DNA of 64,000 nucleotides from Fragum whitleyi (GCA_948146395.1 OX411555.1:58962187-59026186); one strand, 5' to 3'. Positions 11,510 to 23,921 are shown, numbered from the stretch's first letter. Notes: generated by a model not told the origin, from the letters alone. Numbers and translations: made by a program.

Positions 11510-12057
11510 AGTGCGTGGGTACGTAAGTTCGTGTATCCGTCCGAGTTTGTCCGGACCACTTCTCCAATATTTATGAATGGATTTAAAAATAAACTTGGCC
11601 AAATAATTCTCCATTATAAGTAGATTAGTAATTTGAAAGGAATTGAGGATAGGTCCAAAGTAAGGGTTACTGCTCACGGTCAAACGCTAAAATTGGTTGT
11701 GTCCGGAGCATAGATACATTTATCGATGTATTTAAAAAAAATATCTTCTAAAACTTGTTAGGGCAATTTTTCACGAAGACCGGGGTTAATTTAGCAAGAA
11801 ATAGTATCCTATGTTATTGTCAGAAGTAGTCAAAGGAGAATAGATATGATAGAAAACATATTAGATGCGTTACCGAAACATCGTAACATCGACACACATC
11901 GACGTATCTGTATTTATTGCGCTTGAGCTATCAAATGCCTAGTGGTATATAAATGACGTTGTTTCCCGAAATCTTGACCAGTCTTACAGTTCTATTCAAC
12001 CTCAATGTGAAATCATCACGTAAATTAATCGAAACAGAGTATGTCTCGATAAATAAA
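11510..12057. other. No recognisable feature
   Basis: No repeat, RNA or coding signal identified between MITE-A copy 5 and MITE-B copy 2. Confidence 0.35.
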
Positions 12058-12213
12058 GGTAGTAGACTCGTAATAGATCCTCAGCGTTTCCGAAATAATG
12101 CACTTTTAACATGTTAATTGAGGTTTCCTAATGGATTTATTTGGAAACCTCGGTCAACATTGTGAAAAATCATGAGTTCCGAAATGTTGCGGAATTATTA
12201 AGGGTCCACTACC
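12058..12213. mobile_element. MITE-B copy 2
   Basis: Begins GGTAGTAGACTCGTAATAG and ends TTAAGGGTCCACTACC, flanked by TAAA (left) and TTAA (right). It shares GGAAACCTCGGTCAACATTG with copy 1 at 5697-5811 and is ~40 bp longer in the left arm. Confidence 0.65.
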
Positions 12214-12584
12214 TTAAATTTTGCCTAAAGATGAACATGCATTGTTTCTGTTCGCTCAGCAATCGCCATGGGCCAGATGGTGAATTTTCGATCGCTAGAC
12301 TATGTAAATTGCAGTATCTTCTGAAGACAATTTTACAACTGACCCAAAGCATATAAAGGGGCTTATCTTTTTCCTTTTTGAAATTGTAATGAAACAGTTC
12401 GCAGTGCAGAAAATGAATTTAATTCCTTGGCATGAAGGGGTGCCGCAAGTCCCTAACACATTGTACAATGATTCACGCGCTTCTGCACTCATTTGAAGGG
12501 CCAGGTATTATCTGTCAATTGAAATCATACTGTTTCAATGGTTTAATCACATTTCACTTAAAACTCGCCTTAACTCAGAGTTGT

Positions 12585-13020
12585 ACAGTTGAGAACATCG
12601 TGGAATTGACAAGATTAATGAATTTGAAATGATTCGGAATGAAATTGAATGAGTGTGTGATGCGAGTTTTAAGTAAATTTAACTGGAGGTAATCCAATAT
12701 CGCTAATTTTGTTCAAAATGAACAAAATTAGCGATATTAATTACCTCCCAATAATGAAATATTCATACAGGTTCCATAAACAGTTTTCTATCTCTTCAAT
12801 GACCAATCAGACGCTTAAAATTTCAATTATGTCAATGAAATCGCGATTTTACTATAGTTTTATTTATTTTTTATGACGTTGTTGATTTTTTTCTTTAAGT
12901 GATTTTTAGCGTTTTTGAATGTTTGATTGAGTGCTTGGAATGAATGAATGAATCGCTTAGTGAGTGATTTAGAATGGTTTTGAATGAGATAATTGTCATT
13001 TTCACGATGTAACTAACTGT
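12585..13020 (+). mobile_element. MITE-A copy 6 (full length)
   Basis: TA-flanked, starts CAGTTGAGAACATCGTGG, ends ATGTAACTAACTG. The central inverted arms CCAATATCGCTAATTTTG and CAAAATTAGCGATATTAA are intact. ~436 bp. Confidence 0.9.
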
Positions 13021-13374
13021 ATTAATGCAGTCTGATTAACCCTGAACACTTTCATCTATCTGAAAATGTACCATTATTGTGGCCATAAAAGATGATAGTT
13101 TCTAAAAGGATTTAAAAGCAAGCACCAAAAAAGGAATATTCTTCGAATTGAATCAACTTTTTTATTTTTCTCAACTAACTTTTCGCTTTTGGTAGGGGAT
13201 AAAAACCAACGTATTCCTTTGGTCATTATGCCTGTTAAATAACTGAACACGAACAGTTTGTAAGCTTAGGCTATATTGAACTTTTCAAAACTTTTTTGTC
13301 TTTCCTTTCATGTCGATGAGCAGCTATAATGTCGAAACTACAATATGAATCGGCTACGCGTATGGCAGCATGGT
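13021..13374. other. No recognisable feature
   Basis: Spacer between two same-orientation MITE-A copies; nothing supported. Confidence 0.35.
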
Positions 13375-13839
13375 ACAGTTCAAAACATTGTGAAATTGAC
13401 AAGGTGAATGATCTTGGAATGATTCTTGAATGAAATTGATAGAGTGTGTGGAGCGAGTTTTGAATGAATTTAATGGGAGGTAATCTTTTTTCGCAAATTT
13501 TGTTCAGGGTGAACAAAAAAGCGATAGCGATTACCTCCCTTTAATATAAAAAAGCTTACAAATTCTATACATGGTTTTCTAATTTTTTTAAAGAACCTTT
13601 AAGACGCTAAATTTGAATTATATCATTGAAAACGCGATTTTTCTCCAACAAAATTTATTTTAAACGACGTTGTTGGTTCAATAGGTTTGAGCGCTTTTGA
13701 ATGGTTTGAGTGAGTGTTTTGAATGAATGAATGAATGAATGAATGAATGAATGAATGAATGAATGAATGGAGCGCTGAGTGAGCGATTTGGAATGGTTTT
13801 GAATGAGGTGAATGTCATTTTCACGATGTTTTCAACTGT
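13375..13839 (+). mobile_element. MITE-A copy 7 with GAAT expansion
   Basis: TA-flanked, starts CAGTTCAAAACATTGTG, ends GATGTTTTCAACTG. An internal (GAAT)n expansion at about 13719-13768 accounts for the extra length (~465 bp). Confidence 0.9.
13719..13768. repeat. (GAAT)n microsatellite inside MITE-A
   Basis: About 12 tandem GAAT units replacing the two or three found at the same place in other MITE-A copies. Confidence 0.9.
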
Positions 13840-14082
13840 AGCCATTAATCGTATAGTAGGTAACAGTTTTATTGCGATTATGATATTATACATGTACGCC
13901 CACACAAAATTGATCCGAAATCGCGTATAATGGGCCAATGATGTAATATTTGTGTAAAGCTCTAGTCAAATTCATTTTGGAGCTGTTATTGAAAGTCTGC
14001 AAATATTCTAGACGCGTTCTCCAATATTATGAATAGCGTAATAGTTAGAACGAAAACGCGTTTTACCCTTCCCGTGATTACT

Positions 14083-14511
14083 ACAGTTATTAATATCGTG
14101 AAATTGACATTCAACTCAATACAAACCATTCTAAATCACCCACTCAGCGCTCCATCCATTCATTCCAAACACTCACTCAAACTATTCAAAATCGCTCCAA
14201 AATGACAAAAAAAAGATGAACAACTTCATTCAAAATAAATATAGGTGGTAAAATCGCGATTTCACTGATTTAATTGAAAAAGTAAGCGTTAGATTGGTTC
14301 TTGAATAATTAGGAAGCTATTCGTAGAACGTATATGGAATTTCTTTTAAAGGGAGGTATTAAATATTGCTAATTTTGTTCATCCTGAACAAAATTAGCGA
14401 TATTGGATTACCTCCCGTTAATTTGACTCAAAATTCACTCAAAATACTCATTCAATTTCATTTCGAAATCATTCCAAAAGCATCCATCTTGTCAATTTCA
14501 CGATATTGGTA
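14083..14511 (-). mobile_element. MITE-A copy 8
   Basis: Minus orientation. Left TIR TA-CAGTTATTAATATCGTG; central palindrome AATATTGCTAATTTTGTTC / GAACAAAATTAGCGATATT. The right terminus is degenerate (TCACGATATTGGTATC). Confidence 0.85.
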
Positions 14512-14936
14512 TCGTACGATTTTCCCCCAAACTACTAAAAGAGTGGGCACGATAATTCACATTCCTTCGTTGCCAAATTTATATTTTCCTTTGCTTTAAA
14601 TTAAATATATGCAACCTACTTGTATTCCCCATTTCGATAAGCTTGCATGCATCTTAGACTACTAATTGTAATTTTAAGAAAAATCACATGACTGCTATTT
14701 AAAAACCGAGATAAGGTCATACAATGATTTCGACAGTGGCACGTGTGAAATCATTACAAAATGATTAGTTAACGCAAAGATCAAGAAATTGAATGTGTGA
14801 TTTGTATGCTTGCCGTTAATCTTTTGTGTGGCTATTTTTTCGCCATTGTTCATGCAACCCCCTTATAACGTTCTGCGGCATCGCACATTTAAATATCCCG
14901 TCAAATCTGGTCGTACGACAAGAGATTTAACGGACT
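14512..14936. other. No recognisable feature
   Basis: No repeat family or gene recognised. Confidence 0.3.
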
Positions 14937-14937
14937 C

Positions 14938-15071
14938 CTGCCCGGCGTTCAGGATGAAAACGTTAGCGAAGCGCTTTCGAAATGATACCTTGCTTTGCAC
15001 GTATGTGCACGTACAAAGCGGGGTATCATTTCAAAGCACTCGCGTAACGCTTTTATATCCAGAACGCAGGG
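14938..15071. mobile_element. MITE-D hairpin copy a
   Basis: ~130 bp near-palindrome. Termini CGGCGTTCAGGAT and CCAGAACGCAGGG; centre TTGCTTTGCACGTATGTGCA then CGTACAAAGCGGGGTATC. It belongs to a subtype with GAAAACGTTAGCGAAGCGC arms, like copy d. Confidence 0.85.
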
Positions 15072-15629
15072 CTGGTTCATCAAATTCACAAAAGAGTGGA
15101 AAAGGTTTTACGTTATTTTGGTGCTATTGAATTGCTCTAGTGTCTAAAAATACGCTATATACTCCAGTATTACGGAATTACCGGGAATTTACCGCGTGTG
15201 TAAGAGTGGGTTCGGGATATTGACTTTTTCTGGGAGAATACATGCCTTCCCGCCGAAATTTTAACATTAAAGCAGCCGACAAGAATTTAAGAAGTGTCTT
15301 ATATAAAGGCATGACGCTATTAGTGAAAATTGTGATAAGAAGGTGATAGGTGTAAAAGTGTTTTTGGAATATTTTTGTCCTTGTGCCAATACTGTTTATC
15401 CATTTTATTATTCCTGATCAGAAAACTTTAAAATAACCGTTATTTAGAATTCCATCTTTATTAAACAAGAGCTGTTTAGTCTTTCACTTGGGATCCGTTT
15501 TACTTAGTTCTTAAGAACAAAAAGTAATCGTAAGTCAAAGTAAAAAATCGTACCTGGTGTTCTCATTCATCCATAGATTCTGCCTTGCAATATCTTACTT
15601 TCTTTATTGTATCTATTTCATCGTTTTGA
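15072..15629. other. No recognisable feature
   Basis: AT-rich sequence without a supported gene or repeat family. Confidence 0.3.
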
Positions 15630-16908
15630 CCTGGTAGAGTGTAGACGCGATATAATTCTATATAAGGTGATATCGAGCAGAAGCAGTATCTCGCTGTAAC
15701 AGTAAACATTGAGGATATTGAATGAATGGTCTTGGAATACCGAATTTATTAAACGAGTCATCTATAAACAGATAAAAACGAGGCTGCGCCGAGATGACGA
15801 GTTTAATAAATTCCTTATTTTTGAGCACAAATTTTATATTCTATTTTTAATATGACCAGAATTTATGCGAAAAATCGTCAAAATCCTTGATTTTCAACAT
15901 TTCAATTTTTCGCGAAACTTATAACGCCGTTTAAAACTGACGTCAAAATATCTATATTATGACGTAATTTTCGCGGTTACAAAATAACGTTGCTATTCTC
16001 TCTGAGATCATTTTCATACTTGTTCCACTAGCGTAATAACACCCGTGTTATATCAAAAGTATTCATCACTCCCGCGACGTAGGTAATATTATAAAGTGAC
16101 ATGTTTTAGGATTGAATCGTCCAGACAAACTGTGTCTTTATACCACGATTTAGTTCGGACGTACTCTCTCCCTGTAACAATGTATCGTGCAGATCAATCT
16201 TCTCTTTTAACATGGTAGAGTGAAGACGCAGTCACTCTCTGTTACATGATTTTATGCAGAAACACTCTACAGCTTCTACGGGGTAGTGTTCATGCGTACT
16301 CTCTCGTTTAAAGCAAACATTCGTCCAGATGAATCTCTGGCCCTTACATGATTCCATGAGGAGGCACCCTCTCACTCTAACAAAGAACGTACATGTATAT
16401 TTACTCTTTGGAATACGACATCGTGCAAGTACATTGCTTACTGTTATACAATTACGTATAGATGCGTTTTCTTGTTGGACCGTGGTTTGGAATAAGAAAA
16501 CGGTGCATACGTTATCTTGCCCTTTTCTTGATGTACCGTGGTTTCGTGCCGGCACTCTCTTTATAACAATGATATGATGCATACGTCATCTTGTCATTTT
16601 TCTTGACGTAAAGTGCTTTCGTACTGACGCTCTATCTTTAAAACATTGCTAAGGTGCATAACGTCATCTTGTACTTTTTTCTTGATAAACCGTGGTTTCG
16701 TACTGACGCACTATCTTTAGCCCATTGCTACGCTGCAAACGTCATTTTGCCCTTTTCTTGATGTACCGTGGTTTCGTACTTACACTATATCTTTAGAACA
16801 TTGCTACGGTGCATACGTTATCTTGCCCTTTTTCTTGATGTACTGTGGTTTCGTACTGACGCTCTCTCTTTAGAACATTGATACGGTATATACGTCATCT
16901 TGCCCTTT
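15630..16908. repeat. Degenerate minisatellite, ~77 bp unit (left part)
   Basis: Clear tandem units in the right half. The landmark TTCTTGATGTACCGTGGTTTC recurs near 16525, 16600, 16679, 16755 and 16832 (75-79 bp spacing), followed each time by GTACTGACGCTCTATC and a CATTGCTACGGTGCATACGT-like stretch. Further left the units are more diverged (CTCTCTGTTACATG, CTCTCCCTGTAACAATG). The array resumes at 18190 beyond the inserted repeat. Confidence 0.75.
15712..16110. mobile_element. Palindromic element H, copy 1
   Basis: Inverted arms GAATTTATTAAACGAGTCAT (15742) and ATGACGAGTTTAATAAATTC (15794) enclose a GAGGCTGCGCCGAG centre. A TGACGTCA lies at 15938. The first ~80 bp recur at 23845-23921. It lies within the broad region of degenerate minisatellite, so the two may be overlapping insertions. 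Confidence 0.5.
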
Positions 16909-18189
16909 TTAGCTCACCTGAGCACGAAGTGCTCAAGGTGAGCTATTGTGATCGTAAAATGTCCGTCGTCCGTCGTCAGTCGTGCGTCGTGCGTCGTGCG
17001 ACGTGCGTCGTGCGTCGTGCGTCGTCCGTCGTCCACAATTTCTTTAAACATCTTCTCCTCCTAAACCAGTGGGCCAATCTTGATGAAACTTGGCAGGGAT
17101 GTTCCTTGGGTCAAGCTCTACCAAAGTTGTTCAAATAATTGAAATCCACCCTTAACTTTCCCTTTACCCTTAACAAAAAGGGTGAAAATATGAAAATCTT
17201 TAAAAATCTTCTTCTCTGAAACCAGAAGGCAGACAGCTTTCATATTTGGTATGTAGCATCATCTAGTGGACCTCTACCAAGTTTGTTCATATCAAGACCC
17301 TTGGGTCATATTTGGGCTTTGCCCGAGCACAACCCTTTTTACATAGAATCAAAGAGTGAAAATCTTTAAAAATCTTCTTCTCTGAAACCAGATGGCAGAC
17401 AGCTTTCATATTTGGTATGTAGCATCACCTAGTGGGCCTCTACCAAGTTTGTTCATATCAAGACCCTTGGGTCATATTTGGGCTTTGCACGGGTGCATCC
17501 CTTTATCTCTTATTAGCACTAAGGGTAAAAAAATGAAAATCTTCAAAAATCTTCTTCTATGAAACCAGAAGTCAGACAGCTTTCATTTTTGGTATGTAGC
17601 ATCATCTAGTGGACCTCTATTAAGTTTGTTCATATCAACACCCTAGGATCATATTTTGGCTCCACCCGGACACAACCCTTTTTACATAGAATCACAGAGC
17701 GAAAATCTTTTGAAATCTTCTTAAATCAAAACCAGAGGGCACACTGCTTTCATTATTGGTATGTAGCATCATCTAGTGGGCCCCTACCAGGTTTGTTCAT
17801 ATCAAGACCCTTGGGTCATATTTGGGCTTTGCACGGGTGCATCCCTTTATCTCTTATTAGCACTAAGGGTAAAAAAATGAAAATCTTCAAAAATCATCTT
17901 CTATGAAACTAGAAGGCAGACAGCTTTCATTTTTGGTATGTAGCATCATCTAGTGGACCTCTACCAAGTTTGTTCATATCAACACCCTAGGATCATATTT
18001 GGGCTCCACCCGGGCACAACCCTTTTTACATAGAATCAAAGATCAAAGTCTTGCTCTTCGCTGAAAACATACCATGGTATTGATTTTAGGCAATTATCTT
18101 CTTTTTGACATCTGCCTATCCAATTAATGTGATGTCCCAGGGGTCAAAGAGACTCAGGTGAGCGATCTAGGACCATCTTGGTCCTCTTG
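16909..18189 (+). mobile_element. AGCTCACCTGAGC-type repeat, copy E1
   Basis: Starts with a hairpin (AGCTCACCTGAGCAC / GTGCTCAAGGTGAGCT), then a CpG-rich GTCGTCCGTCGTGC minisatellite (about 16962-17036). Next come about five ~170 bp subrepeats containing AGACAGCTTTCAT and TGGTATGTAGCATCA. It ends CTCAGGTGAGCGATCTAGGA CCATCTTGGTCCTCTTG. The ends form imperfect inverted repeats (GCTCACCTGAG). It is inserted in, and interrupts, the 77 bp minisatellite. I associate this family with molluscs from general knowledge; no search was possible. Confidence 0.75.
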
Positions 18190-18640
18190 TTCTTGATGTA
18201 CTGTGGTTTCGTACTGACGCTCCCTCTTTAAAACATTGATACGGTGCATTCTGTTACTATAATTTGATCCTCTGATTGGAATTCCCAACATTTCAAATAT
18301 ACGGCAGGGATGAATTGCAGTCTGGACTTACAAAAATGCAATAAGAATATTCCTGATTGCCTGAAGACAGATTAAGACGTTATCTATCTACAGGGCGCAT
18401 CGTGAATACTCGTAGATACACAGACTAACCAATGGCCTTGTTTAGCGCCATTGTGATTTTTTTTTAAAATGTCAGCACAGTTTCAATTGGTATCTTGTAG
18501 GTGCACTATCTGGGTGTTACATTGCACGCTCTCGCTGTAACGTAGTACGATATAGACGTTTTCTATCACTGTAAAATCTTATGATAAAGGCGATATCTCT
18601 CACCGTAACTTGGTCTAGCTCAGTTATTATTTCGCTGTAA
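18190..18640. repeat. Degenerate minisatellite (right part)
   Basis: Resumes with TTCTTGATGTACTGTGGTTTC at 18190 directly after E1, and fades into diverged units containing CTCTCGCTGTAACGT and CTCACCGTAACTTGG. Confidence 0.65.
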
Positions 18641-19127
18641 CATTTTGTTTGTCTTCCAGATCTACTGTCCTTTTGTAAAGTGATAATTCTATGACCTTAT
18701 TCATCCATTTCTTGGTACATGCGTGTGATAAAAGCGAAAATTTCGATCTTCTCAAGTTGCGTTCACTATATTCTAATCCGGACCTATATATTTCGTATTT
18801 CCTATGCTTCATTTAAAATCATATATCAAATAAACCACTTCGGGCATAAAGGCTTATACAAATTTTGAAAGATGAATTTCGCTACATTTGGGAACTGGAA
18901 ATTTTTTAGACGTGGGGTAATGTAATTCTTCTTATCTGAAAGATTGTGGAAATTGGAATTTGATGCAGTTCGAGTTAGTTCTGGTGAAGTTATTTTTCCC
19001 AGATTAAAATGTCAAGTTTTGGAATGTTCTCGATTTACGGATCAATAGAAACATTTTGTTTTTCCGCAGGTTTCCTCTGCCAATACACACAAGTTAGATG
19101 AAATTATAAAATTGGATAATTCTGTTT
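18641..19127. other. No recognisable feature
   Basis: A 61-codon minus frame (18627-18812) is the longest open stretch and has no recognisable motif. Confidence 0.3.
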
Positions 19128-19271
19128 AACCAGCCCTGCGTTCGGGATCACAAAACGGTGCAATCAGTTTTCCAATTATATCCCGCTTTGCACGTGCGCT
19201 TGCGTGCAAAGCGGAATATAATGGTGAAACTTTTTGCACCGTTTTGTGATCCTGAACGTAGCGCTGGTTAA
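19128..19271. mobile_element. MITE-D hairpin copy b
   Basis: Strongly palindromic: TTAACCAGCCCTGCGTTC at the left and GAACGTAGCGCTGGTTAA at the right, with core CCGCTTTGCACGTGCGCTTG then CGTGCAAAGCGGAATA. Confidence 0.9.
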
Positions 19272-19330
19272 AACTGTTCGTTGTGTCCGACATAACACAT
19301 AACGGCATACAACGTTTGACGATTTGTTAC

Positions 19331-19453
19331 CTGCGTTCAGGATATCAAAACGTGGCGAACTGTTTACAAATTATACCCGGCTTTCCACGAGCACTTGCGT
19401 GCAAAACGGGGTATAATTTGCAAATCGTTTGCAACTTATTGTGATCCTGAAAG
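19331..19453. mobile_element. MITE-D hairpin copy c
   Basis: Second MITE-D only 60 bp after copy b. Termini CTGCGTTCAGGAT and ATCCTGAAAGCGGG; core CCCGGCTTTCCACGAGCAC then TTGCGTGCAAAACGGGGTA. Confidence 0.85.
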
Positions 19454-20205
19454 CGGGACCAAATCTGACCTTACCTCCGCTTTGCTTCGAGGTCGGGATT
19501 GCATAGTATTTGTACATTTGTAATCAGTCTGTGTCGAAGATCTACGATCCCACTCCTAGCATTCGCTGGTCATTTGAATAGGTTAAGGTTGAGAAGAAGA
19601 AACATATTTTTTTTAATTAAATCTTTTAAAATGTATCCTAGACTTCAATATTTAAAAAAAATGTATATGATTTACGATTCAAAATCAAGTTAAGGCAGAT
19701 TGCAATACATTCGCAATATAACTGGTTTTATTTTCGTGGAATTTTTTTTTCTAACTCTATATAACCACGGTTTCCTTTTCTGCTGTAGAACTATTTAAGG
19801 GATATAATTTTTTTGCCAAAGCACGGTTGTTCCTTTTCCTGAAAAAATGTTCTTCGCCAACGATGATTTTTCAAATTAAAACCACTTAACTGTTAACGCG
19901 TCAGTTATTGAATGTACACGGAATATTCCTAACTGGACAAATTATGCTTTCAGATAGCGACATCCGTTCTTTCGTTAACATACATGTAGATGTAGATTTA
20001 AAAATGAAATTTGCTTTGCTGTAAATATTTGCTTATTTCGCCTTTGGATATATCGACAACTTTAACCAGAGCAAGTAAAGAACACTTAATGCCAATTGGG
20101 GACTAATAACTTTGAAAGTGCTATCTATATTTACTTGTGTCTCTTTTGGATCAATGTAACAGTATTATTGTGAAATAGTGGAACTTTAAACTATTTAAAT
20201 AAATA
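19454..20205. other. Unassigned region upstream of candidate exon
   Basis: No repeat recognised. If the exon candidate at 20206 is real this would contain its 5' UTR and promoter. I see no convincing TATA or initiator signal. Confidence 0.25.
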
Positions 20206-20254
20206 ATGGAGCATTCAGTGGAAATATTTAAAAAGTTGTTTGAAATTGGGAGAA
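20206..20254 (+). CDS. Weak candidate first coding exon
   Basis: ATG in good start context (A at -3, G at +4) opens 16 codons, MEHSVEIFKKLFEIGR, and reaches a strong splice donor AGAA|GTAAGTATT in phase 1. The same phase is accepted by two downstream splice-flanked mini-exons (36376-36399, 38625-38652). I do not recognise a protein. GTAAGT occurs often by chance in 64 kb, so this is a hypothesis only. Confidence 0.15.
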
Positions 20255-20385
20255 GTAAGTATTACATTATACAATGTTTACATATAGAACATACGTATAA
20301 CTGTTTAAGATTTTGCATTTTTATCTCAAATTGCCTTAATATTAAATGATTTTTCAAAATGAGAAATTGTATGTATAAAACAGCT

Positions 20386-20824
20386 ACAGTTAACAACATC
20401 GTGAAATTGACAAGGTGAATGATTTTGGAATGATTTAGTAATGAAATTGAGTGAGTTTGTGGAGCGAGTTTTGAGTGAAATAATGGGAGGTAATCCTATG
20501 TCGCAAATTTTGTTCAGGTGAACAAAATGTGCGACATTGATTACCTCCCTTTAATAAAATTTGAATACAAGTTGTAAAGACAGTTTTCTATTTCTTCAAG
20601 AACCTATTGGACACTAACAATTTAAATTATGTCAGTGAAATCGCGATTTTCTCTATCAAAAATTTATTTTGAATGACGTTGTTAATTCTATATTTTTCAA
20701 TGGGTTTGAGCGTTTTTTTAAATGGTTTGAATGAGTGTTTGCAATGAATGAATGGAGCGCTGGGTGAGCGATTTAGAATGGTTTTGATTGAGGGGAATGT
20801 CAATTTCACGATGTAATTAACTGT
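20386..20824 (+). mobile_element. MITE-A copy 9 (full length)
   Basis: TA-flanked; starts CAGTTAACAACATCGTGAAA, ends TCACGATGTAATTAACTG. The central palindrome is a variant: TCCTATGTCGCAAATTTTG / CAAAATGTGCGACATTGA. 439 bp. Confidence 0.95.
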
Positions 20825-21319
20825 ACCTCTAAAATGGTTTCATATATCTAATATGACCATTCTACATGTTCATTATATGTACCATATATTTCTAGCTCAA
20901 CTGAGCAGAATATAATCAATCTTAGCCTTTGTGGTCATTGAATGCTGTCCGAATATATACGTTCTGGGGGCCATAAATTCTAGCCAATCGTCACTGAGCT
21001 TTATAAGAATCTTTGTCTAGTCACAAGAATGAAACCTATCGTGGAGCCATTCGAAAACAAGTGCCTTACAATCGGAACATCGCTCGGACTTTTCCGTAAA
21101 CTGGAAAGTACCTCGGATGGAAGTGTCGTAATTTTGGGTCGTTGTTTAGGTTATTCGGCTTCTAGTAGTGCTTTGGTCAATAAGCGTTAAGAAAAACAAA
21201 TGTCTTAATTGTTTTCTTTTAAGATCATTTGTGCATATTATAATTTGATGACACTGTATCTTGTTATCAAATCACCATATGCCAAGTTTTTATCTTTCGT
21301 TGGTGTTGTTTTACCTTTT
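20825..21319. other. No recognisable feature
   Basis: Nothing identified between MITE-A copy 9 and E2. Confidence 0.3.
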
Positions 21320-22504
21320 TTGCTCACCTGAGCACAAAGTGCTCAATTTGAGCTATTGTGATCACACACTGTCCGTCGTCCGTCCATTGTCCGTCCGTCC
21401 GTCCGTCCGTCTGTCTGTTTGTCTGTCCGTCCGTCTGTCCTTCCGTCCGTCAACAATTTCTTTAAACATATTCTCCTCCTAAACCACTGGGCCAATCAAG
21501 CTGAAACTTGACAGACATGTTCCTTTGGTGAAGCTCTTTAAAAGTTGTTAAAAAAATTTAATGCTATAATAACTCCATGGCAACAGAAAGGCTGAAAATC
21601 GCGAAAATCTAAGAAAAAAATCGTTTCCTCCTAAACCACCAGACCAATTAAGCTGAAACTTGGCACGGATGTTTCTTGGGTGAAGCTCTTCAAAGTTGTT
21701 AAAAAATTTAATTTCATCAAAAACTCTGGTTTCCATGGTAATGGAAAGGTTGAAAAATGGCCAAAAAACGGCCTAAAAACTTAGAAAAAATTCTTCTCCT
21801 CCTAAACCACTTAGCCAATCAAGCTGAAACTTGGCAGAGATATTCCTTGGGTGAAGCTCTTCAAAAGTTGTTAAAAGAATTTAATTTCATCAAAAACTCT
21901 GGTTTCCATAGAAACGGAAAGGTTGAAAAATGGCCGAAAATGGCTGAAAATCTTAGAAAAAAACTTGGCAGAGATGTTTCTCGGGTGAAGCTCTTGAAAA
22001 TTTGTTTAAAGAATTTTATTTCATCAAAAACTCTTGTTTCCATGGTAGTGGAAAGGTTGAAAAATGGCCGAAAATGGCTGAAAACTTAGAAAAACTTCTT
22101 ATCTTCCTAAACCAATGGGCTCATTAAGCTGAAACATGGTAGGGATGTTCTTTGGGTGAAGCTCAACCAAAATTAAAAAAAAAATATTCAATCTGAATCT
22201 CTGGTTTACATGGTATTGGAAATATCAAAATATTGCCAAAAATATCAGAGAAGGTTAATCTTCGCCTTAACTATTTGGCATATCTTAAACATGGCAGGGA
22301 TATTCTTAAGGTTTAGGTCTACTAAAATTGATTGAATTCCACCAATAACTTTGTTTGAAATCAAAAAGAAAATCAAATTGCAGTAGGAGGAAATTAAAGT
22401 CTGTTTCTTTTATTGACATCTGCCTATCTACAATGTAATTGGTGTGATGTCCCAGGGGTCAAAGAGACTCAGGTGAGCGATCTAGGACCATCTTGATCCT
22501 CTTG
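21320..22504 (+). mobile_element. AGCTCACCTGAGC-type repeat, copy E2
   Basis: Starts GCTCACCTGAGCACAAAG, with a (GTCC)n/(GTCT)n block at about 21370-21450. Tandem subrepeats of ~130-150 bp follow, each with CCTCCTAAACCAC, CAATTAAGCTGAAACTTGG and GGGTGAAGCTCTTCAAA. It ends AGACTCAGGTGAGCGATC and CCATCTTGATCCTCTTG. The same ends as E1 but a different internal subrepeat. Confidence 0.75.
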
Positions 22505-22669
22505 TTTAAGCTATGTTGATAATAAACGTCATCTAAACCCTCATGCCAAACAACGCGCTCTCATGACTGTGTCCTCATTATTCCCGAGGTCTATTCCGTA
22601 CTTTCGTTGAGGGTTCCCGATTGAGAAGCATTCAACAGTTAATCAATTCAAGAAATTGACGATCGCCCT

Positions 22670-23088
22670 ACAGTTAAGAACATCGTGAAATTAAATGATA
22701 TTGGAATGATTTTAGAATGGAATTGAATGAGCAAGAGGAGTGAGTTTTGAATAGATTAAAAGGAAGGTTATCCAATATCGCTAATTTTGTTCAAGATGGT
22801 ATTTATTACGTCCCTTTAATAAAATATACGTAATTTTCTGTTTGTGTGTCTTCCCCGACCGATAAGACCCTTTAAAATCTACACCAGCCATTAAAATTGT
22901 AGAATAATTTGATCGATTTGAATTAAATGTTGATCGTTTTGAACGAATTTGAAATGATTTCTAATGATTTCGGAACGTTTTTTTATCAACCTGAGTGGGT
23001 GATTGTAATGAGTGATTGGAGCGCAAAGCGATTGATTAAGAATGATTTTGATCGGAATGGGTGTCAATTTCAAGATGTTATTAACTAT
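22670..23088 (+). mobile_element. MITE-A copy 10 (central arm deleted)
   Basis: Starts TA-CAGTTAAGAACATCGTG, ends AGATGTTATTAACTATA. One arm of the central palindrome is deleted: AATATCGCTAATTTTGTTC is followed directly by a short ATTACGTCCC remnant. Confidence 0.8.
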
Positions 23089-23296
23089 ACCTGAAACCAT
23101 TCATTTATGTCAAACACTCTCCATAATCATTCAAAAAGATCCGAAATTATTCAAAAATACCCGAGACAGATGGAAAAAAATCTTCAAAGCTCAATCCATA
23201 TTTCTAACTCTTATGACGCATTTTTGATCCTAATTTCAGTAGACCAGGTCCGGATGATCGTATTATCTCAAAGATGAACCCTATTTTTTCGTGCGT

Positions 23297-23701
23297 ACAT
23301 TTACCAACATCGTCAAATTGACAAGGCGAATGGTTTTGGAACGATTTTGGAATGAAATTTAATTAATTGGATGAGTGATTTTTGAGTGAAATTAAAGGAC
23401 GGCTATCCGATATCGCTGATTTTGTTCAGAATGAAACCAAATGCAAGCACGTTCTATAAATAGCTTCCATTATTTCAAGAATCAATCAGAAGCCAATTAT
23501 TTTATAATTTCTGTGAAATCGCATTTTTTCTAGCATTTCTAGTTTGAATGTTGTTGCTGAGCTATTATTTTAGTCATTTTGGAGCGTTTTCGAATGGTTT
23601 GAATGAGTTTTTGGAATTACTGAATGAATGGGGCGCTGAGTCCGCGATTTAGGTTGTTTTTGATTGAGATGAGTGCCAATTTCACGATGTTTTTAACTTT
23701 A
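23297..23701 (+). mobile_element. MITE-A copy 11 (degenerate)
   Basis: Terminal ACCAACATCGTCAAATTGAC and CAATTTCACGATGTTTTTAA. The ATTACCTCCC arm is missing after ATCGCTGATTTTGTTCAG. Confidence 0.75.
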
Positions 23702-23844
23702 CATATAATTTTATCCTAATCGCCAGGTAATGTATTATAATCATGCAATCCATTTCGGATGGGGAAAGCGTATTTTTTTGGATCACGGGGCTATGCTTTC
23801 AAATATTTTTACTGACACGGATTCACTCCTCTTCTTATATAAAT

Positions 23845-23921
23845 AGAGGATATTAAATGAATGTTCATTGAATACCGAATTTATTAGACGAGTCATTTAT
23901 GCACAGATAAAAACGAGGCTG
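23845..23921. mobile_element. Element H fragment, copy 2
   Basis: GAGGATATTAAATGAATG to AGATAAAAACGAGGCTGG repeats the first ~80 bp of the element at 15712. It is truncated before the second arm. Confidence 0.55.
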
